A stretch of 64,000 nt of DNA from Latrodectus hesperus (GCA_037975125.1 JAJQOW010000230.1:86124-150123); one strand, 5' to 3'. Positions 1-14,452 are shown, numbered from the stretch's first letter. Translations and numbers: made by a program. The notes: a model not told the origin generated them from the letters alone.

Positions 1-92
1 GAATGTTTCTTCAGTTTTAAAAGTTCGAATGGAAAAATATGTGTACAAAAGATATATCTTTGGATAGGATATCCGACAATATTAGAAATCTT

Positions 93-196
<104 letters not shown>

Positions 197-389
197 AACT
201 ATTAAAGTATAATTTATAAGTAATGTTATTTTTTTCCTGAAAAAAAGTATTAAAGCCTTGTTTGATAACTTGATATTATGTTATAGCTGAAAGAAATATT
301 AAATTTTCAGTAAAGTGTAAAAAAAATTGTTAAATTTCTCAAATTCTTATTTGAAAAGAATAAAATATACCTTATACATTAGTAATATG

Positions 390-1050
390 TCGACCGATGG
401 CTCAGTAGTTAGCGTTCCTGACTCCTGAGTTGTGGGTCCCGGTTCGAGCATGAATATTTCTTTCTCTGTTCTCTCTGGTTTCTCTGTGCCGAACTGGCAG
501 CCGAATAGTTAGCGCTTTTGCCTTCGGTTCAACAGTTCGTGGGTTCGAATCCCCCTTAGGTATGGATTTTTGTAGTGGTTTGGAATCCACTTTAAAACCG
601 TAGGTCCCGGTCTAATTAGGCCGAGCTGGCAGCCGAATGGTTAGCGCTCTTGCCTTCGGTTCAACAGTTCGTGGGTTCGAATCCCACCTTGGGCATGGAT
701 GTTTGTAGTGGTTTTAATTCACTTTAAGCCATAAGTCCCGGTCTAATTAGCCCTTGTGTGCAAAAAATGACCGTTGAGCGACAAACAAACCAAACCCGGT
801 CTAATTAGCCCTCGTGTGCAAAAAATGACCGTTGAGCGACAAACCAAACCTATTTTTCTCTATTATTTCTTCCATGTTGATATATGAATGTGGCCCACTC
901 TATTAACGGGTTTGTGGTGGTATGACGCGGGCAATGCTACTCGCCTCCGTGACTTGGTTCACAGGTGCCCGCTGGGTAACGACAAATGAGTAGAAGTTTC
1001 TGGCCTTGTTATGGCATAGGGTTCGTCACCCAAGTGCCCCCCGTTATTGA
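390..1050 (+). mobile_element. tRNA-derived SINE split by a second SINE
   Basis: The outer SINE head at 390-478 has a tRNA-like A box (tggctcagtagttagcg) and B box (ggttcgag). Its body resumes at about 862-1050 (tgaatgtggcccactctat, then aacggg), ending in an A-rich tail. Between lie two related heads at about 489-619 and 621-790 with A box tggcagccgaatggttagcg and B box gggttcgaatccc, followed by a tail ggtctaattagccc that is itself repeated at 797-850. Heptamers tttctct at 479-485 and 855-861 look like the target duplication of the inner insertion. The acceptor stems do not pair, so these are not functional tRNA genes. Confidence 0.8.
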
Positions 1051-1426
1051 AAAAATAAACATTTGTTATATGAATATCATTCATTCATAAATCTTGAAAT
1101 GTATATGTATGTGTTCAGTAGACAATCGTTTTTAGGATCCTGTAACTTATGAATACTCATGATTTTACAAACTTTTGGCTGGTTCCTAAATGAGTCCCAT
1201 AGACGCATGATAATGTTTATTCTCATTTACGAACTAAAATTTTGAAAAAACTCTTACGAACTCGTTTTTGTGTATCTTCCGTTTGCTTTTATAATATGTT
1301 TATATAATATGCGTATTTTTTAAATTTTATGGTTCAAAGTGGATCATTTTTATTCGAAAATTTTAAACCCATCGAGTTGTGGATAACTGCTCTTGTTGAA
1401 ATCCCAGATTATAACCAATTCGTGTG

Positions 1427-2404
1427 GCCTAATCTAATTGTCATTTCATAGCCCATGAATCGCAATATAATCAAAATTGCAAGTGAAAATACCGTAAAGT
1501 ACTTTTGCAAGAAATGATCGTAGCTTTGAATTCCCTTATGAATTCGACATTCCAGGCTCTAGCCAATCAGCTATCTTTGGAATGTACAGTTCTAATCTAA
1601 TTGCCCTCTGATAGCCCATGAATCGCAATATAATTGAAACTGCAAGTGAAAATACCGTAAAGTACTTTTGCAAGAAATGATCGTAGCTTTGAATTCCCTT
1701 ATGAATTCGACATTCCAGGCTCTAGCCAATCAGCTATCTTTGGAATGTACAGTTCTAATCTAATTGCCCTCTGATAGCCCATGAATCGCAATATAATTGA
1801 AACTGCAAGTGAAAATACCGTAAAGTACTTTTGCAAGAAATGATCGTAGCTTTGAATTCCCTTATGAATTCGACATTCCAGGCTCTAGCCAATCAGCTAT
1901 CTTTGGAATGTACAGTTCTAATCTAATTGCCCTCTGATAGCCCATGAATCGCAATATAATTGAAACTGCAAGTGAAAATACCGTAAAGTACTTTTGCAAG
2001 AAATGATCGTAGCTTTGAATTCCCTTATGAATTCGACATTCCAGGCTCTAGCCAATCAGCTATCTTTGGAATGTACAGTTCTAATCTAATTGCCCTCTGA
2101 TAGCCCATGAATCGCAATATAATTGAAACTGCAAGTGAAAATACCGTAAAGTACTTTTGCAAGAAATGATCGTAGCTTTGAATTCCCTTATGAATTCGAC
2201 ATTCCAGGCTCTAGCCAATCAGCTATCTTTGGAATGTACAGTTCTAATCTAATTGCCCTCTGATAGCCCATGAATCGCAATATAATTGAAACTGCAAGTG
2301 AAAATACCGTAAAGTACTTTTGCAAGAAATGATCGTAGCTTTGAATTCCCTTATGAATTCGACGTTCCAGGCACTAGCCAATCATCTATCTTTGGAATGT
2401 ACAG
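1427..2404. repeat. 163-bp tandem repeat, six units
   Basis: Units start at about 1427, 1590, 1753, 1916, 2079 and 2242, each exactly 163 bases. The four central units are identical by eye. The first diverges at its left end and the last has three substitutions near its right end. Each unit carries two GAATTC sites ten bases apart. No coding potential. Confidence 0.95.
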
Positions 2405-5400
2405 AAGATGAAAATGACAGTATTAAGACCGGCTGCAAAACAAGCAGATGAAGGGCTAACAAGTTTGAAGTACTTTTTGAAAAAAATAGTAATGAAAAAT
2501 CCTTTTGCAACATCTCCACAGTGAAAAAATGTTTTTCAAAATAGATTTTTAAAAACAAAAAAGTGATTATATCGTCTGATTTTTCATCAAAAAGTGAAAT
2601 TAAGAATTGTTTTTATGTATGAATTTTTAATTTTCGTGTTTATTTTTCGGTGCATTCTAAAAATGATTTTTTTCCTAACAGTATTTTATTTATTAAAAGA
2701 GCAGTTGGGTTAAAAACTATTTGTTTTAAGATCTAATTTTTATGTTTTATGAATTTTGATTTTACGAAACATTTTACCGGTTCTTACGTATTCCTTAAAA
2801 ACAATCGCCTACTTTATGTATGCGAGCTTTAATGTGCGTAAGAAACAAAGCCAATCATTAAAGTTTAGTATCTTATTTTCATTTTCTACATATCTTTGTA
2901 TGACTTAGTGAAAAATTCCTTGAAGTGTAATTTTTATATCCAATTTGTATGTTTTATTTCATATTATCTTTTAACTCTAAAAAAGATATTGTATTCATAT
3001 ATAATTTATAGTAAGCAAAAATTTAATCAGTTATTCGATTTTCTATTAACTGTCAACCCTATGGATATTTTTACGGCTATCAATTTATGCAACAAGTATC
3101 TTTGTTTGTTTGTTTGTTTTTTTTTTTTTTTTTTTTTTTTTAATATCGCTGTAATTGCATACCGTTTATGAAAGTGATTATATGTGAAAGAATAAACACC
3201 TGCGTAAACGGAAACAATTCCATAAATGATTGTTGAGGACTTGTTGTATTATGGAATATTAATCGAACTTTTATGAGAGAAACCAGGTTGATTGTTTTTC
3301 GTGGGTACATACATACCCCATTTGAGGTATTAGTGGTTTTGAATCCACTTTAAATTGTAGCTCCCGCTCTAATCAATCTCAAGTGCAAAAAAATTACTTT
3401 TGTGGCTAAGTCAACCGAATTGATTGCTGAATGATAAGCTGCCTTGTCTTCAGTGTATGAGCTTCGTAGGCGTGAGCTTGATTGGGGCATGCATGTTTGT
3501 TGTAGTTGGAATTATGTTTTGAGTTAAAATTTGTTTCTGATTGCATTTGCATTTCCCTGAAAATTATATCCTGGAATTTGGTAATTCAGGGGTATGTATA
3601 ACTGAAAAAGTAACTTAGGTATCAAAGTATAACAACTCCAAAAGATTTTTTTATACTTTATTTGAATTAAAAATTTAGTGATACTTTTATGAAGCTTTTT
3701 TCCTTATTTTCTTTTAAACAAAATGTGAAAATATTAAAAGTAACAATTAAAGTTTTCTTTTTAACGGTTTAATGTATATTGAACCATTTTTAGAATTATA
3801 CGTTATATATCAAATATTCGCGAAGTCCAAAATTGATTTGGATTCTTTAAAAAAATGCATACGTCCGTAATCAAACAATCATTATGACTATTTAGAGAAT
3901 TCAATAGAATACTTCGGATTTTATTCTACGTTTGTATCTTTTCTTTTTTTGTATATATATATTGAAGATAGTTTTACTGTTGCGTCAAAACCAAATGCCA
4001 TACCATACGCAGATGCTACAGAAGATGAAAGCATTCTTGGCCCAACATAACATCATAAATTCGAAACGCAGTTACCATTCGTCACAATGATTTGGTCGTG
4101 AAACATTCTCCCTATTTTGGAAGACCGCCAGTTTGTTCCTTTTTTTTCATGTGAGAAATTTTTACATTATTTTTTCATGTAAACTCTACCTAATATGTAA
4201 TTCCCTTTTTTTATGTCTTGCGAACACCATTTCCGCCACACCATTAGCGAATTAAGCAGATGTTGGCCATAATGTCATTTCTCTGCGAAGAATTATCCAC
4301 TAACAATAGTTTCATCACGTTTTTAATACTTGACTACAACTGTCTTCCATCGTAGAGAAGACTTAAAGCAGTCAGAAATTATCTTTTCGTGTAATAATGT
4401 GCTCATCGTTGAATACTCGGAGTAATGAAAAGATTATAAATTATACTTTTTACTGGATATTTCATGTACTGAAATATAATCTTTTTTGTGTTTTGCATAG
4501 AAAAACAGATTTTTCATGTATATATGTAAGCATAGCTCGTGCACGATTGTGTAAAATTGAAAGTCTTAAAATGTAATAATCTATTTTAAATATGCCATTT
4601 TATTGTATTCTGGGCATATTTCATTATACTTTCAACATTTCATCATCAATTCCAATTTATTCAAGCTGGTCGTCCTCTTCCAATACACGATTTTCTATTT
4701 CCCTTCCTTCTAGATTATTCCAATTAAAAAACAGTATTGACGTTATTATGTCGTAAAAAAAGTTTAGTTTAAACTAATTCGTATAATTAAGATATTTCTT
4801 ATGGATGTGAGAAATTCAAAATGATTGTTGACTAACCTTTACGTACCGAAATCTTGTAATAAAGCTATGTTTATGTAAAAGCAAAAATATAAATCATTAT
4901 TAGTAAATATGTAAAGATAAAAGCCGAATATTTAGCGAAATATTCCTTCACGTGAATTGATCTAGATTTCAGTGTTATAATTTATATCTTCAATGTACTC
5001 CTCGATTTTGGTATTGATTTTGGTTTGGAATCCATTTTATAAACTGCTATTCCCATTCAAATTAATTCCCATATCGGCAGTTTAAACTTAAAATTATAGA
5101 AGATTTAAATAACTTTTTTGTTGTTACTGTAGGGAAAATCATTATTTTGCAATATTACATCATTCGTATATATATCACTCTTATTCGTAATTTTAAAATC
5201 TAAATTCATTGCATTTTAATTTAAAATATTTTTGTAAATAAAATGTTATATTAAATTACATATTTTAGAACTCTTAAAATTTTTAAAAAATACCCAATGT
5301 ACCGTATATAATATTTCAATTAAAATTTAGTGATATTTTTTCTTGTAGCTATTAGTATGCTTAAAATTAAAAACTAATGGCCTAAGTGATTCTTTCGAGT

Positions 5401-6046
5401 CTAAAGTAATTGTCTTAAAGCTTTTCAATTTTCTTAAATCATATTTATTTGAATTTTACTATTCTTAAACTGATTTTTTTGTTCCCATTAATCTGTAGTT
5501 TATATTAGGGTACAGGATAAAAAAACTACATATAATTACATATTGAATTATCGTATTTGAATGTCGTTTGATATAAATTTTGTCTGTTTGTAATTTTTCA
5601 CTTGTTTTTAAGCTTGCAAATTGTGAATTATAAATCATGGTTTTTTTGCCTATAAAATCATAATATTCATAAAAAATTCCGAATGATTGCAATTGACAGA
5701 AATTATGCATATCGAAAATGTTAATATCATTCGTTTCAAACCCAATTTCTTTTTCATTCAGTAAGTTCATTAATTTATTTCATAAATTAATGGATTTATT
5801 TAATGCGTCAGTTTTAAATGGGTTTTTTTTTCTGTACTAAGCCAAAGGTGAAGGTTTAAATATGTTAGTATCTTAAACTTCAATCAAGTGAGACTTTTTT
5901 TTTTTTTTTTTGCAATCTTAAAGTTTAGATTTACCTAACGTTTGAAATTAAATTGAACTTTTAAAGTAACTATAATTTTTCTATCACTATTAATCGATTT
6001 CTTTTCTGATCGTAATCGGTAAAATTAATTAACTTAATAAAGAAAA
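2405..6046. other. AT-rich intergenic DNA without a gene
   Basis: No supported gene. Contains a decayed SINE at about 3326-3510, a poly(T) run at 3117-3141 preceded by (TTTG)n, and another decayed SINE tail near 5005-5075. The longest open frames (2896-3171, 5465-5770 minus) are AT-biased and have no recognisable features. Confidence 0.6.
3326..3510 (+). mobile_element. Decayed SINE fragment
   Basis: The tail agtggttttgaatccacttt, followed by ctctaatcaatctcaagtgc, matches the tail of the SINE at 621-790. A degraded tRNA-like head (gctgaatgataagctgcctt, then ggggcatgcatgttt) follows. Confidence 0.6.
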
Positions 6047-6375
6047 ATAAGCCGACCAACTTGTCTAGTGATCAGCATGCCTGACTACGGATAAGGAGGT
6101 CCTGGGTTCGAATCCCGGTTTGGGCATGGATGTACTTTCTCTCTATCTATCCTTTGTTCTTTCCTTGTATGAATGAGGAGTGATTGGTTGCCTACCCTAT
6201 AAACGGGTACCTATGGCATGTGTGTAGAGCAAAGTCGTACTTTCACCTACATAGTGCTCTGATTAAAACGAAAGACTCCCCCAATCGACTTAATTCGCAT
6301 AACATAGTGACCTTGGCTTGTCCAAGTGTCATTAGTAAACAACAACAACAAGAAAAAATAACCAGTTAGTGCCTA
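6047..6375 (+). mobile_element. tRNA-derived SINE, near full length
   Basis: Head with tRNA-like B box gggttcgaatcccgg near 6112, then ttgggcatggatgtactttc, a pyrimidine-rich body and an end of (aac)n plus poly(A) near 6340-6358. It shares body motifs with the outer SINE at 390-1050 (tgaatg before ctataaacggg). The 61-codon open frame inside it is incidental. Confidence 0.75.
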
Positions 6376-6639
6376 CCTTCACACAGTTAACTAGCTTGAA
6401 GTTTTAAAATATCGGAGAAATTTAAAACTACCACACAATTTTTTTTATTCTAACCATTTTTGGAATGAAATTTTAAAGTTCGAATATATACATTTTGATT
6501 ATATTATTTTTAAAATATATATATTTGTAAAAGTGATTATTAAATTTATTCCTTTCAGATGTCGTTAAAATAAACCAGCGTTTTTTTCTTACTTTTTTTT
6601 AAGAAACATTGTTTTTATTGAATTAACACCTCGGAATCA

Positions 6640-6930
6640 AATGTCAGTTATTATGTTTGACAACTGGCCGAATTTGAAAAACAACGGCTGCAATAATGGC
6701 GAAATATTATCTTCGAGTTTTCTCTTTGTGACCTTGAGTTATCTTCTCGAATGCGGAAATTTGACTTCCAGACTGCGAAGAGCTGCTAAGTACAAGTAAC
6801 TCATATTCAACGAAAATGTCTCTGCCCCTTCTCTTTATCCCCAGCATATTACAAATTTTGCAGTTATTCCAACTGTGTGAGTGATTTCGTTTATTTAGGA
6901 ATAATTTTCTGTCTACTTTAACCCTAGACC
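6640..6930. promoter_or_regulatory. CpG-bearing island upstream of Dab, possible promoter or non-coding first exon
   Basis: About 290 bases with clearly more GC and CpG than the AT-rich flanks (CpG in gccgaa, aacggc, ggcgaa, ttcgag, ctcgaa, gcggaa, tgcgaag). It lies about 1 kb before the exon holding the Dab ATG, where an upstream 5' UTR exon must exist. A possible donor acaa|gtaact is near 6796. This is inference from composition and position; a short minus-strand frame here (6707-6943) looks incidental. Confidence 0.3.
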
Positions 6931-7879
6931 ACACATAATACAATTAAATTATGCACTCATTAACTATTCAAATTAATGTTCGTTTTCTGAATTAAATTTC
7001 AAAATTCTGTAGAATTATTTTGTTTTTTATACAATTTTTATTTGTTTAAAAAAACATGCAAATGTTTTCTATTAAAATATGCTGGTCGGTGCTTTGATTT
7101 TCAAAAATAAAATACTAAGAAACAATTTTTAAATTTGTTGATTGAATCGTAATATATTCTAACTATATTGTTTGTTAAAACAATGAAAGAGTTGTAGCTC
7201 ATTAGATAATAATAAATAATATTTACATTTGCATGGAATTTTTTAAAAAATGTTTTAAATTTTCCAAGATTTTTACAAATCTTACTGTTAAAAGGCAAGA
7301 TTTAAAATTTAGTATTTTGAAATAAATGCCAAAACTCTAGTTTTGAGTAAGGAAACAGTTGCAAAAATACAATTCTATAGAGATACAGATTCTGAGACAG
7401 TTTAATTTTTTTTCTCTCTTTGCAGAATTTTTAGATAATTTTGGTGTTGATTCTAAAATACAGGTTTAATTTGTAACCATTTAAAATACACATAGTATTA
7501 TGACAGTCATATATATATGTGGCATTTTTTTATCCAGAAATTTTTATGCAACATTTTAGACTTTTCTCAATTAATTAAATAGTTCAGAAATTATATGAAC
7601 TTAAATTGCTTTTTAGAATATTTTTCAGTTTGAACCCTAAGTAATGCATTTAAAATTTGCTTAACACATTTCACACACACACATACACAAACAATTCTTT
7701 ATAAAATGGAAATGCTAATATTCCAGCTGTGATTTTTATGCATTTATTTTAATGTAACCTAATCAAATATTTTTCAATTTCAATTGTTTTAAAATTAAAC
7801 AAATGTTATTAATTTAAATTTAACCCTATTCATACTGTGTATTTACTTTTTGTGTATCTTTTGAAGTATAGACTAAAAC

Positions 7880-8057
7880 ATGAAATCTGATAAAGAAGCC
7901 AGTAAAAATAGTGAGGAAGGTAGCAGACACTGTTACAGTGAATTGCCTGAAAATGAGGATTCTTCACCTTCTAAAGTATCTACAAAGAAAGATTCTAAGA
8001 AAAGTAATAAGGAAAATCGAGAAATAAGGATATTGAGGAGGAGTAAAACTTTAAAAG
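7880..8057 (+). CDS. Dab: Dab coding exon 1 (start codon, basic/serine-rich N-terminus)
   Basis: Encodes 59 residues plus the first base of codon 60. It is rich in Lys, Ser and Glu, like the unstructured leader before the PTB in Dab proteins. The donor is aaag|gtattt at 8058. A likely acceptor (tatag at 7867-7871, after a T-rich tract) lies 8 bases before the ATG, so at least one non-coding 5' exon lies upstream. The in-frame stop at 7874-7876 fixes the ATG. Confidence 0.88.
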
Positions 8058-11000
8058 GTATTTATATATATATATATAAACCTTATGTACAATTTTACTT
8101 TTCCATTTATATTTATGTATAATTATCATATATTTGTAAGAGTGCGCATTCTTTAAAATATGTTATCTTATCCTAGCTATATAATTGAGCAGTGATTTCT
8201 GAATATAACTATTTTTACTTTGTTTGCTAAAGGGAATAATTTGGAATTTTTTTACATTATGTAAATGCACCTCACAGTATGAAAAATCCTCTTGAAAGAC
8301 AAATATTCAGTAGGTTCTTTAACAAACAATAACAAATTTTATAAACTCTTTCATTAATCAGTGTCAAATAGTTATAAAACAACAAAAACATAAAATAAAA
8401 CATGATTTGTTAACTATCATATATTTTTGTAAGCCCTTTAAAGAAAATTTTTGCAAATTAAAATGTACCCCTCCTATAATAAATATTTCAGAAATTTTCT
8501 TGGTATGTATATGTTACTGTAATAATTTATTCTGTTTAAATTTTAAAGTAATGAAATAATTTTTAAAAGCTTGATTAAATAAAATTTGTAAGTTCTTCTT
8601 CATAACATGTTCCAGTTTCACAACACTTGATGAGGCTCCAAGAATTGAGCTTTTTTTTCTGTCTTTATATACCATGCAATTATGCTTGAATTTTTTTTTA
8701 AACTTTGTAATGATTTTAATATTAATATCATGTACTTTTTACTGCATTTCCATTGCTTACATGGATGTTTATTGTCATCAAAAGAAAATAGCAACCTAAA
8801 ATTTCTTTTTACAAATTTCTTTTTAAAATGAAAATTGTTAAATATTCAAACTTCTCTCCCCCCCTTGAATGACATTCAAATATATTTTTGTTTTGTAATC
8901 TTAAAAATATCTACTGTAATTTCCTATTAAATATTTTGTTGAATATCTTTAAAATTTTTACAAAATTTGGGGATTTCTTTATAATTTAAGTGTTTTTATT
9001 TAAGAGCTTGCTTATTAAATTCTAAATTTAAATTAAAAAAACATTGTTTTAAATATGCTACCATGTTTGACAATTTTATGTTTTTTATATATTTCCATAT
9101 AAATTTATTTATGTCTTCCACTTTATATTTCTAACAGTCAGAATTGCAGTTTAATAAAAATGACAATTGAAACCCTATGCAAATCCAGTTTAATCTATTT
9201 TTATCGTTTCATATTTATTTTCAGATAAAAATGATCCTGATAGGTTTAGTGGTGATGGAATTAATTTTAAGGCCAAGATAATTGGAACCGAGCATGTTTT
9301 TGATGCTCGAGGAAATCGCATGTGCCAAGGAGCTTTACAGCGTTTAAAGGTAATTTATTATTTTATTGCTGTATGAATGATTGATAAGTTTTCATTTAAT
9401 AGATGTTTAAAAACAGGATATAACAGACAATATTTAAATAAATTAATGCGTGTATATTTATTTTTATAAAGTAGTTTGCTTGGGAAATTATATAGTAAAA
9501 TTAATTTTGGAACATTTTTTGTTTTACAAGTAATTTACTAAATGTGATAAATATATTTAATCCAAAAATAAATGTTCATCAAAGATAAATTGAGTGTAAG
9601 GAAAATTATTTAAACACTATACATAACCAATAGTAGCTTATTAATATTCTAATAAGTTAATCAATTTTATTTTGTAATTTTTTTAGTATTTTTTTGATTT
9701 ATTTTTTTACTGTTAATACTTTATTTGTGCACTATTGTTGCAAAAATACAAAAATGAAGTAAATTTGGATATGTCACTCTATGTCTGTAAAAGAGAAGAA
9801 ACTTTCTAAGTCAATTATTTTGAATAATTGAATTTTAAATTGAAAATAATGATGATAAATATAAAAACTATATTGAAACAATATACCTTCTTGTAAGTCA
9901 AAAATTAGAGAAAATGTCAACTTCAATGCAGTGAGTTGGCTCATACATGGAACTTGAACAATACTCACAATTGCTGCATTGTTTCACATCAATGACCTGT
10001 TTGCATACTTAGTTAGTAAATATATCTTTTGTTGAAATTTTATCATGTACTAAAATTGAAACATAAAAGAAATTGCTTAATCAGTAGGGAAATTTAACTA
10101 GAGTACTACTGCTTTATATCATTATTAGCAGTACTGCTCTTGCAAAGTTTGTTTTTCATTATTTTTCTAAAAGGTATAGGAATGTGATTTATACATGTGC
10201 ATTTATGATAAATAAATTTACCTAAATAAAAAAAGTTCTAATTTCTTATAAAACAGAATTATTTTTGTTTTCATTGTTAAATGCAAATATGCTTGTTAAA
10301 AAGAGTGTCAACATATAGTAGATTGTTAAAATTTCAGAATTACAAGATTTAAATTAGATCAATTCTAAGAATTATATGTACATTTCAGTTTATACTTCTA
10401 ATAAAGTAAGTTATTCCTTGAAATATTCAGGTGAGATACTCGTAATAAATGGACATTCAGTTGATGATTTTAAGTCTCAAAATATTTCTCTGCTTGTATT
10501 TTACTAAGTTAAATGAAGAAAACCCACAATTATTTCTTTTGTAGAAAATTAAATGCACAAACATTTGTAACAAGTTTATTGTTAAGTATTTACTTGAGAA
10601 AATGAAATTCTGTGGAGTAAATTAATGTATTTTACAGTATATTTTTCTTCACACTTGTTTAGTATTTGTTATATTTAATTCAGTTATCTGCAAGTACTTG
10701 TATATTAAAAATTTTAGTCATTTACTATTTTCATTTCTCTTTAGGCTGCAGTAAAATCTTCTGGTGATCATAAACAAAGAGTAATTCTGAATATATCTTA
10801 CAATGGGATTGTCATCATGGATGAAAAAACTGGGGTAAAAATTATTGATTAATTTTGCACAAATACCAATATTTTGTATTAAAAAATTGAATATTAATAT
10901 TTTTAAATGACTATGAATTTTTTTAAATAGTATAATATGTAATACAATAAAAAATTTGTGGTGTAATAATTAAAGGCTGCAAATTTTTAATCTGTACTTT

Positions 11001-14000
11001 TTTAAAAAAGTTGTTTGATTTCATATTTTTGAAACTTAAGAATATTATTCATTGAAATTATAGATTTTGAACTTTAATATGCAAGATTTTTAAAACTTTA
11101 ATTCTTCTCCATCCTTCTTCTGATTATTAAAATTTTCATTTACTTTTATTTGAATTTTTAACTTAATTTTTGCGTACAATTTTTCATTTTTGAATATTAA
11201 TAAAAAGCATTTAAAAAACAATTAAAAATTCTTGTAATCCTTTTATTTAATATTAAAAATTTAAAAAATGCTTACTTACTTTAAAAATATAAGATTTGAA
11301 ATATATGCATTAAAGAGAAAGAATCTGAAGGTTTTTTCTATGCTTTATTCATTGAACATGCATTGTTTGCATACCTTTAAATAAACCTGCTATATTAGTG
11401 ACACTGATTACTTTAATACTTTTTTATTTCGTATTCAGATTATGAACAATTACAACAAAATAATAATAATTTAAGAAGACAGAAAATAACAAACAAAACA
11501 CCTGTAACAGTCTATTAATCTGTCTCTTGCCTCCTAGTAGCACTCATTAAAAAGTCTTGCACAAAGCAGAATAGTGGCGAAAATGACCGGAGTCCATTAC
11601 ATCCCTAAAACTGCATAAAGTGCATATCGTAGAAGAAAGAATTTTGAATATATGGAGATATGATTTCGAATACAGTTATGTCTAATGGCAAGGTGGAATT
11701 CAGCAACTGCTCTTTGCCTTTAACTATTACACAAATTTGGAATGGCATCCTTCCAGGACTTGTGAGAAACACGATGATAGAGTTCTTCCTGAGCATGTAC
11801 TTTGATAGCTCTTTCAGTGAGGGTTTTAATAGTTTGGAAGGGAATAGAATGATAAATAATTTTGTATAATTAAAGCACCCTTTTTAGCCAATGAAGGCAG
11901 CTTTATCATTGAACTCCACAATGGGCTGGGGAATTATAGTTTTCTGGAATAATGCCAAGTTTTTTTTTAAAAATAATGATGAGACAATTCCAAAATGTCT
12001 TTTGTTATTGTATTTTTATCTGAAACCACAGCCAACAGAGCAGCTTGGTAATCACTGAAGATAACAGCTCTTGTAAATTTTTTCAAATGGTATAGCAGCT
12101 TTGCAAATTGCTAATATTTCACTGTCAAATACTATACTTTAGCCCAAATGAATCTAAGAAAATTCCAACACCTGCCTAAGGACCATCAGGCAGAGGAGGG
12201 ATCCATCAGTGAAGATCTGAATCCACTTTGATAGCTCTGCTTGGTTTTAAAAAGATTTAATATGAGAGTTAGAGCTCTCAAAATAGAGAAGTCTGTGTTG
12301 TGTTTAGTTATTTTTTAACCTAGGTCAAGTTTATTCCAATAAGATTTCAAATTTATTGGATTTTGTGGACAAACAAGTAATTCTGGTTCATCCACTAAAC
12401 AAAGTGAATTTTTTAACTGAAAACTCCCTGCAGGAAACATATTTGGGTCTTTAGATTTCTAGTCAAATCTTGACTTTATCCCAGAATGAAATATATCCAG
12501 GAACTCTAAGGATTTTTTTTGTTGAGAATTAAAACCTTCTTAAATTGTGGCTCTTTCAACCAGTCAACATAAGCATGACATCAATCACAATGATCTGCTC
12601 CAGAAACAATACACAAGAATTGAATTTGGATATTTTCTAGTGTATTGAGTACATTTCTCCCAGCTCCAACTTGTGGTTCACAGCAAAAAGTGAGAAGGGT
12701 CAGGATAAACATGTGATGTTTGGAGCAGAGTTTGTCCAGTGTAACCCAATCTTGCCCCAGCAAGGTATGTAAGGACATTAGTCTCTTTGTAGTATGTTTG
12801 GACAAGTTCTCCAATTGTGTCTTCCATGTTAGTTTGTAGTCAAACATCACACCTTTTATATTTACATTTATTGCATTGTGAACTACTGTGTTTTATCATT
12901 AATGATGGAAAATTAAGAGGAAAAGAATCAGTAGAATAAGTTAGCCAAGTATCAGTTTGCAAATAAAATTATATGTTTCAAAGAATAATACAACTATTAA
13001 ATCAAAAATTATTCTTCCAATCTACATTAATCAAAAGAAATTTTTTTCTGATCTGAAATTACTAATCATTATAAATGCTACACCAGGAAGGAATGTGAAT
13101 AACAGAATTATATAATTACTGGCAATTATAAAATTATATTTTACAATGAGAAGAATAAATTATTTCAGAGAATTTGCAATCAGATGTGAAGCAATTATTA
13201 TCAAGAACAGGTAGAATCAGCTTTACCATCAATAGTAGTATTTAGCCCAGTATAGGCAAAATCAAATAAATATTAGATAACATTAATGAAGATGTCTATA
13301 TATTCTCAAATCTTATAAAATTGCCACTGATCGGTGATGTTCTGGTTGTTCAGTAACCATTGTCTAAACTTTTTCATTTAATGATAGATCATGTGAATAG
13401 GCTGACCAGGGCTTTAATTGATAAATCATTCTTTCCAGAAAATTACATAGAAATGTACCTTTGAATGTTAAAAACCTGTTGTGAAATATCTTATTTTACA
13501 TATATTGTAAATGCTTCTACCGATGCCTGTTTTTCATGACTGTATTGTAAGTTAATTTGTTAAGTATCAGTTTGTTCTGTTTGTCATGCAAATTTCACAC
13601 GAGTTCCCTGCCACTTACCTGTTTTTGTAAAATTTATGAACCATAATTTCTGTTTGTGTCCAAGGTGTACATGTAAATATTTCAGAATTTAAAATAGAAT
13701 CTTTAAAATAAGTTTAAAAATATTATTAAACCTGCTTGAAGAATCTATGTTCTTCAAGCAGAATGTTGTCATTACTAAGCTACAGTTATTTGTTGAAATA
13801 AAAGTAATTAAAATTAAAATATTCCTATTTGTTTCAGTGATTGAATAAATATTTAGTTGGTTCTTTTGTTATTAAAATGGTTCATTTGCCAAATACTTTG
13901 TATAAGCATGTATAAAATACATTATTTTGCATGTTGTATATCTGATATATCTACCAATTAATTGTTAATTGAGACAGGTTAATTCTATCCCATATTTAAA

Positions 14001-14452
14001 TTTTAAAGTCTATTTATTTATTTAAAATTTTTGCTTTTAGGAAATTCTTCACCATCACCCTATTCATAAAATTTCCTTCATATCTCAAGATACAGTTGAT
14101 AAAAGATCCTTTGGTTACGTATTTGGTTGCCCTCAAACTGGCCATGAATTTTTTGGGATTAAAACTGAAAAAATAGTATGTTATATTTCTTCTATATAAA
14201 AATTGCATAGTTAGTTAATAAAATATTTTTCATATAAATTTGTGAATATTTTCTATTATGGAACTTTCATTATCCTTTAATAATACTTTATTGCTATTAA
14301 GTTTTTATTGGCATTAATGTACGGTCACATGTTCTTTCTTTATAAAACTTTATAACATTTATCCCAAAACTAAATGAGAAAATATTAGAAATATTTCATT
14401 ATGATATTAAACAATATGTTTGTAAATATATATGTGTATATATATATATATA

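Noticed and set aside
390..690. Functional tRNA genes
   Set aside because: A and B boxes are present, but acceptor stems do not pair and each is followed by SINE body or tail.
1427..2404. CRISPR-like array
   Set aside because: Units are 163 bp head-to-tail with no spacers, in a eukaryotic genome.
2896..3171. Small hydrophobic protein of 91 codons
   Set aside because: AT-driven frame with a poly(Phe) stretch from poly(T); no start context or homology.
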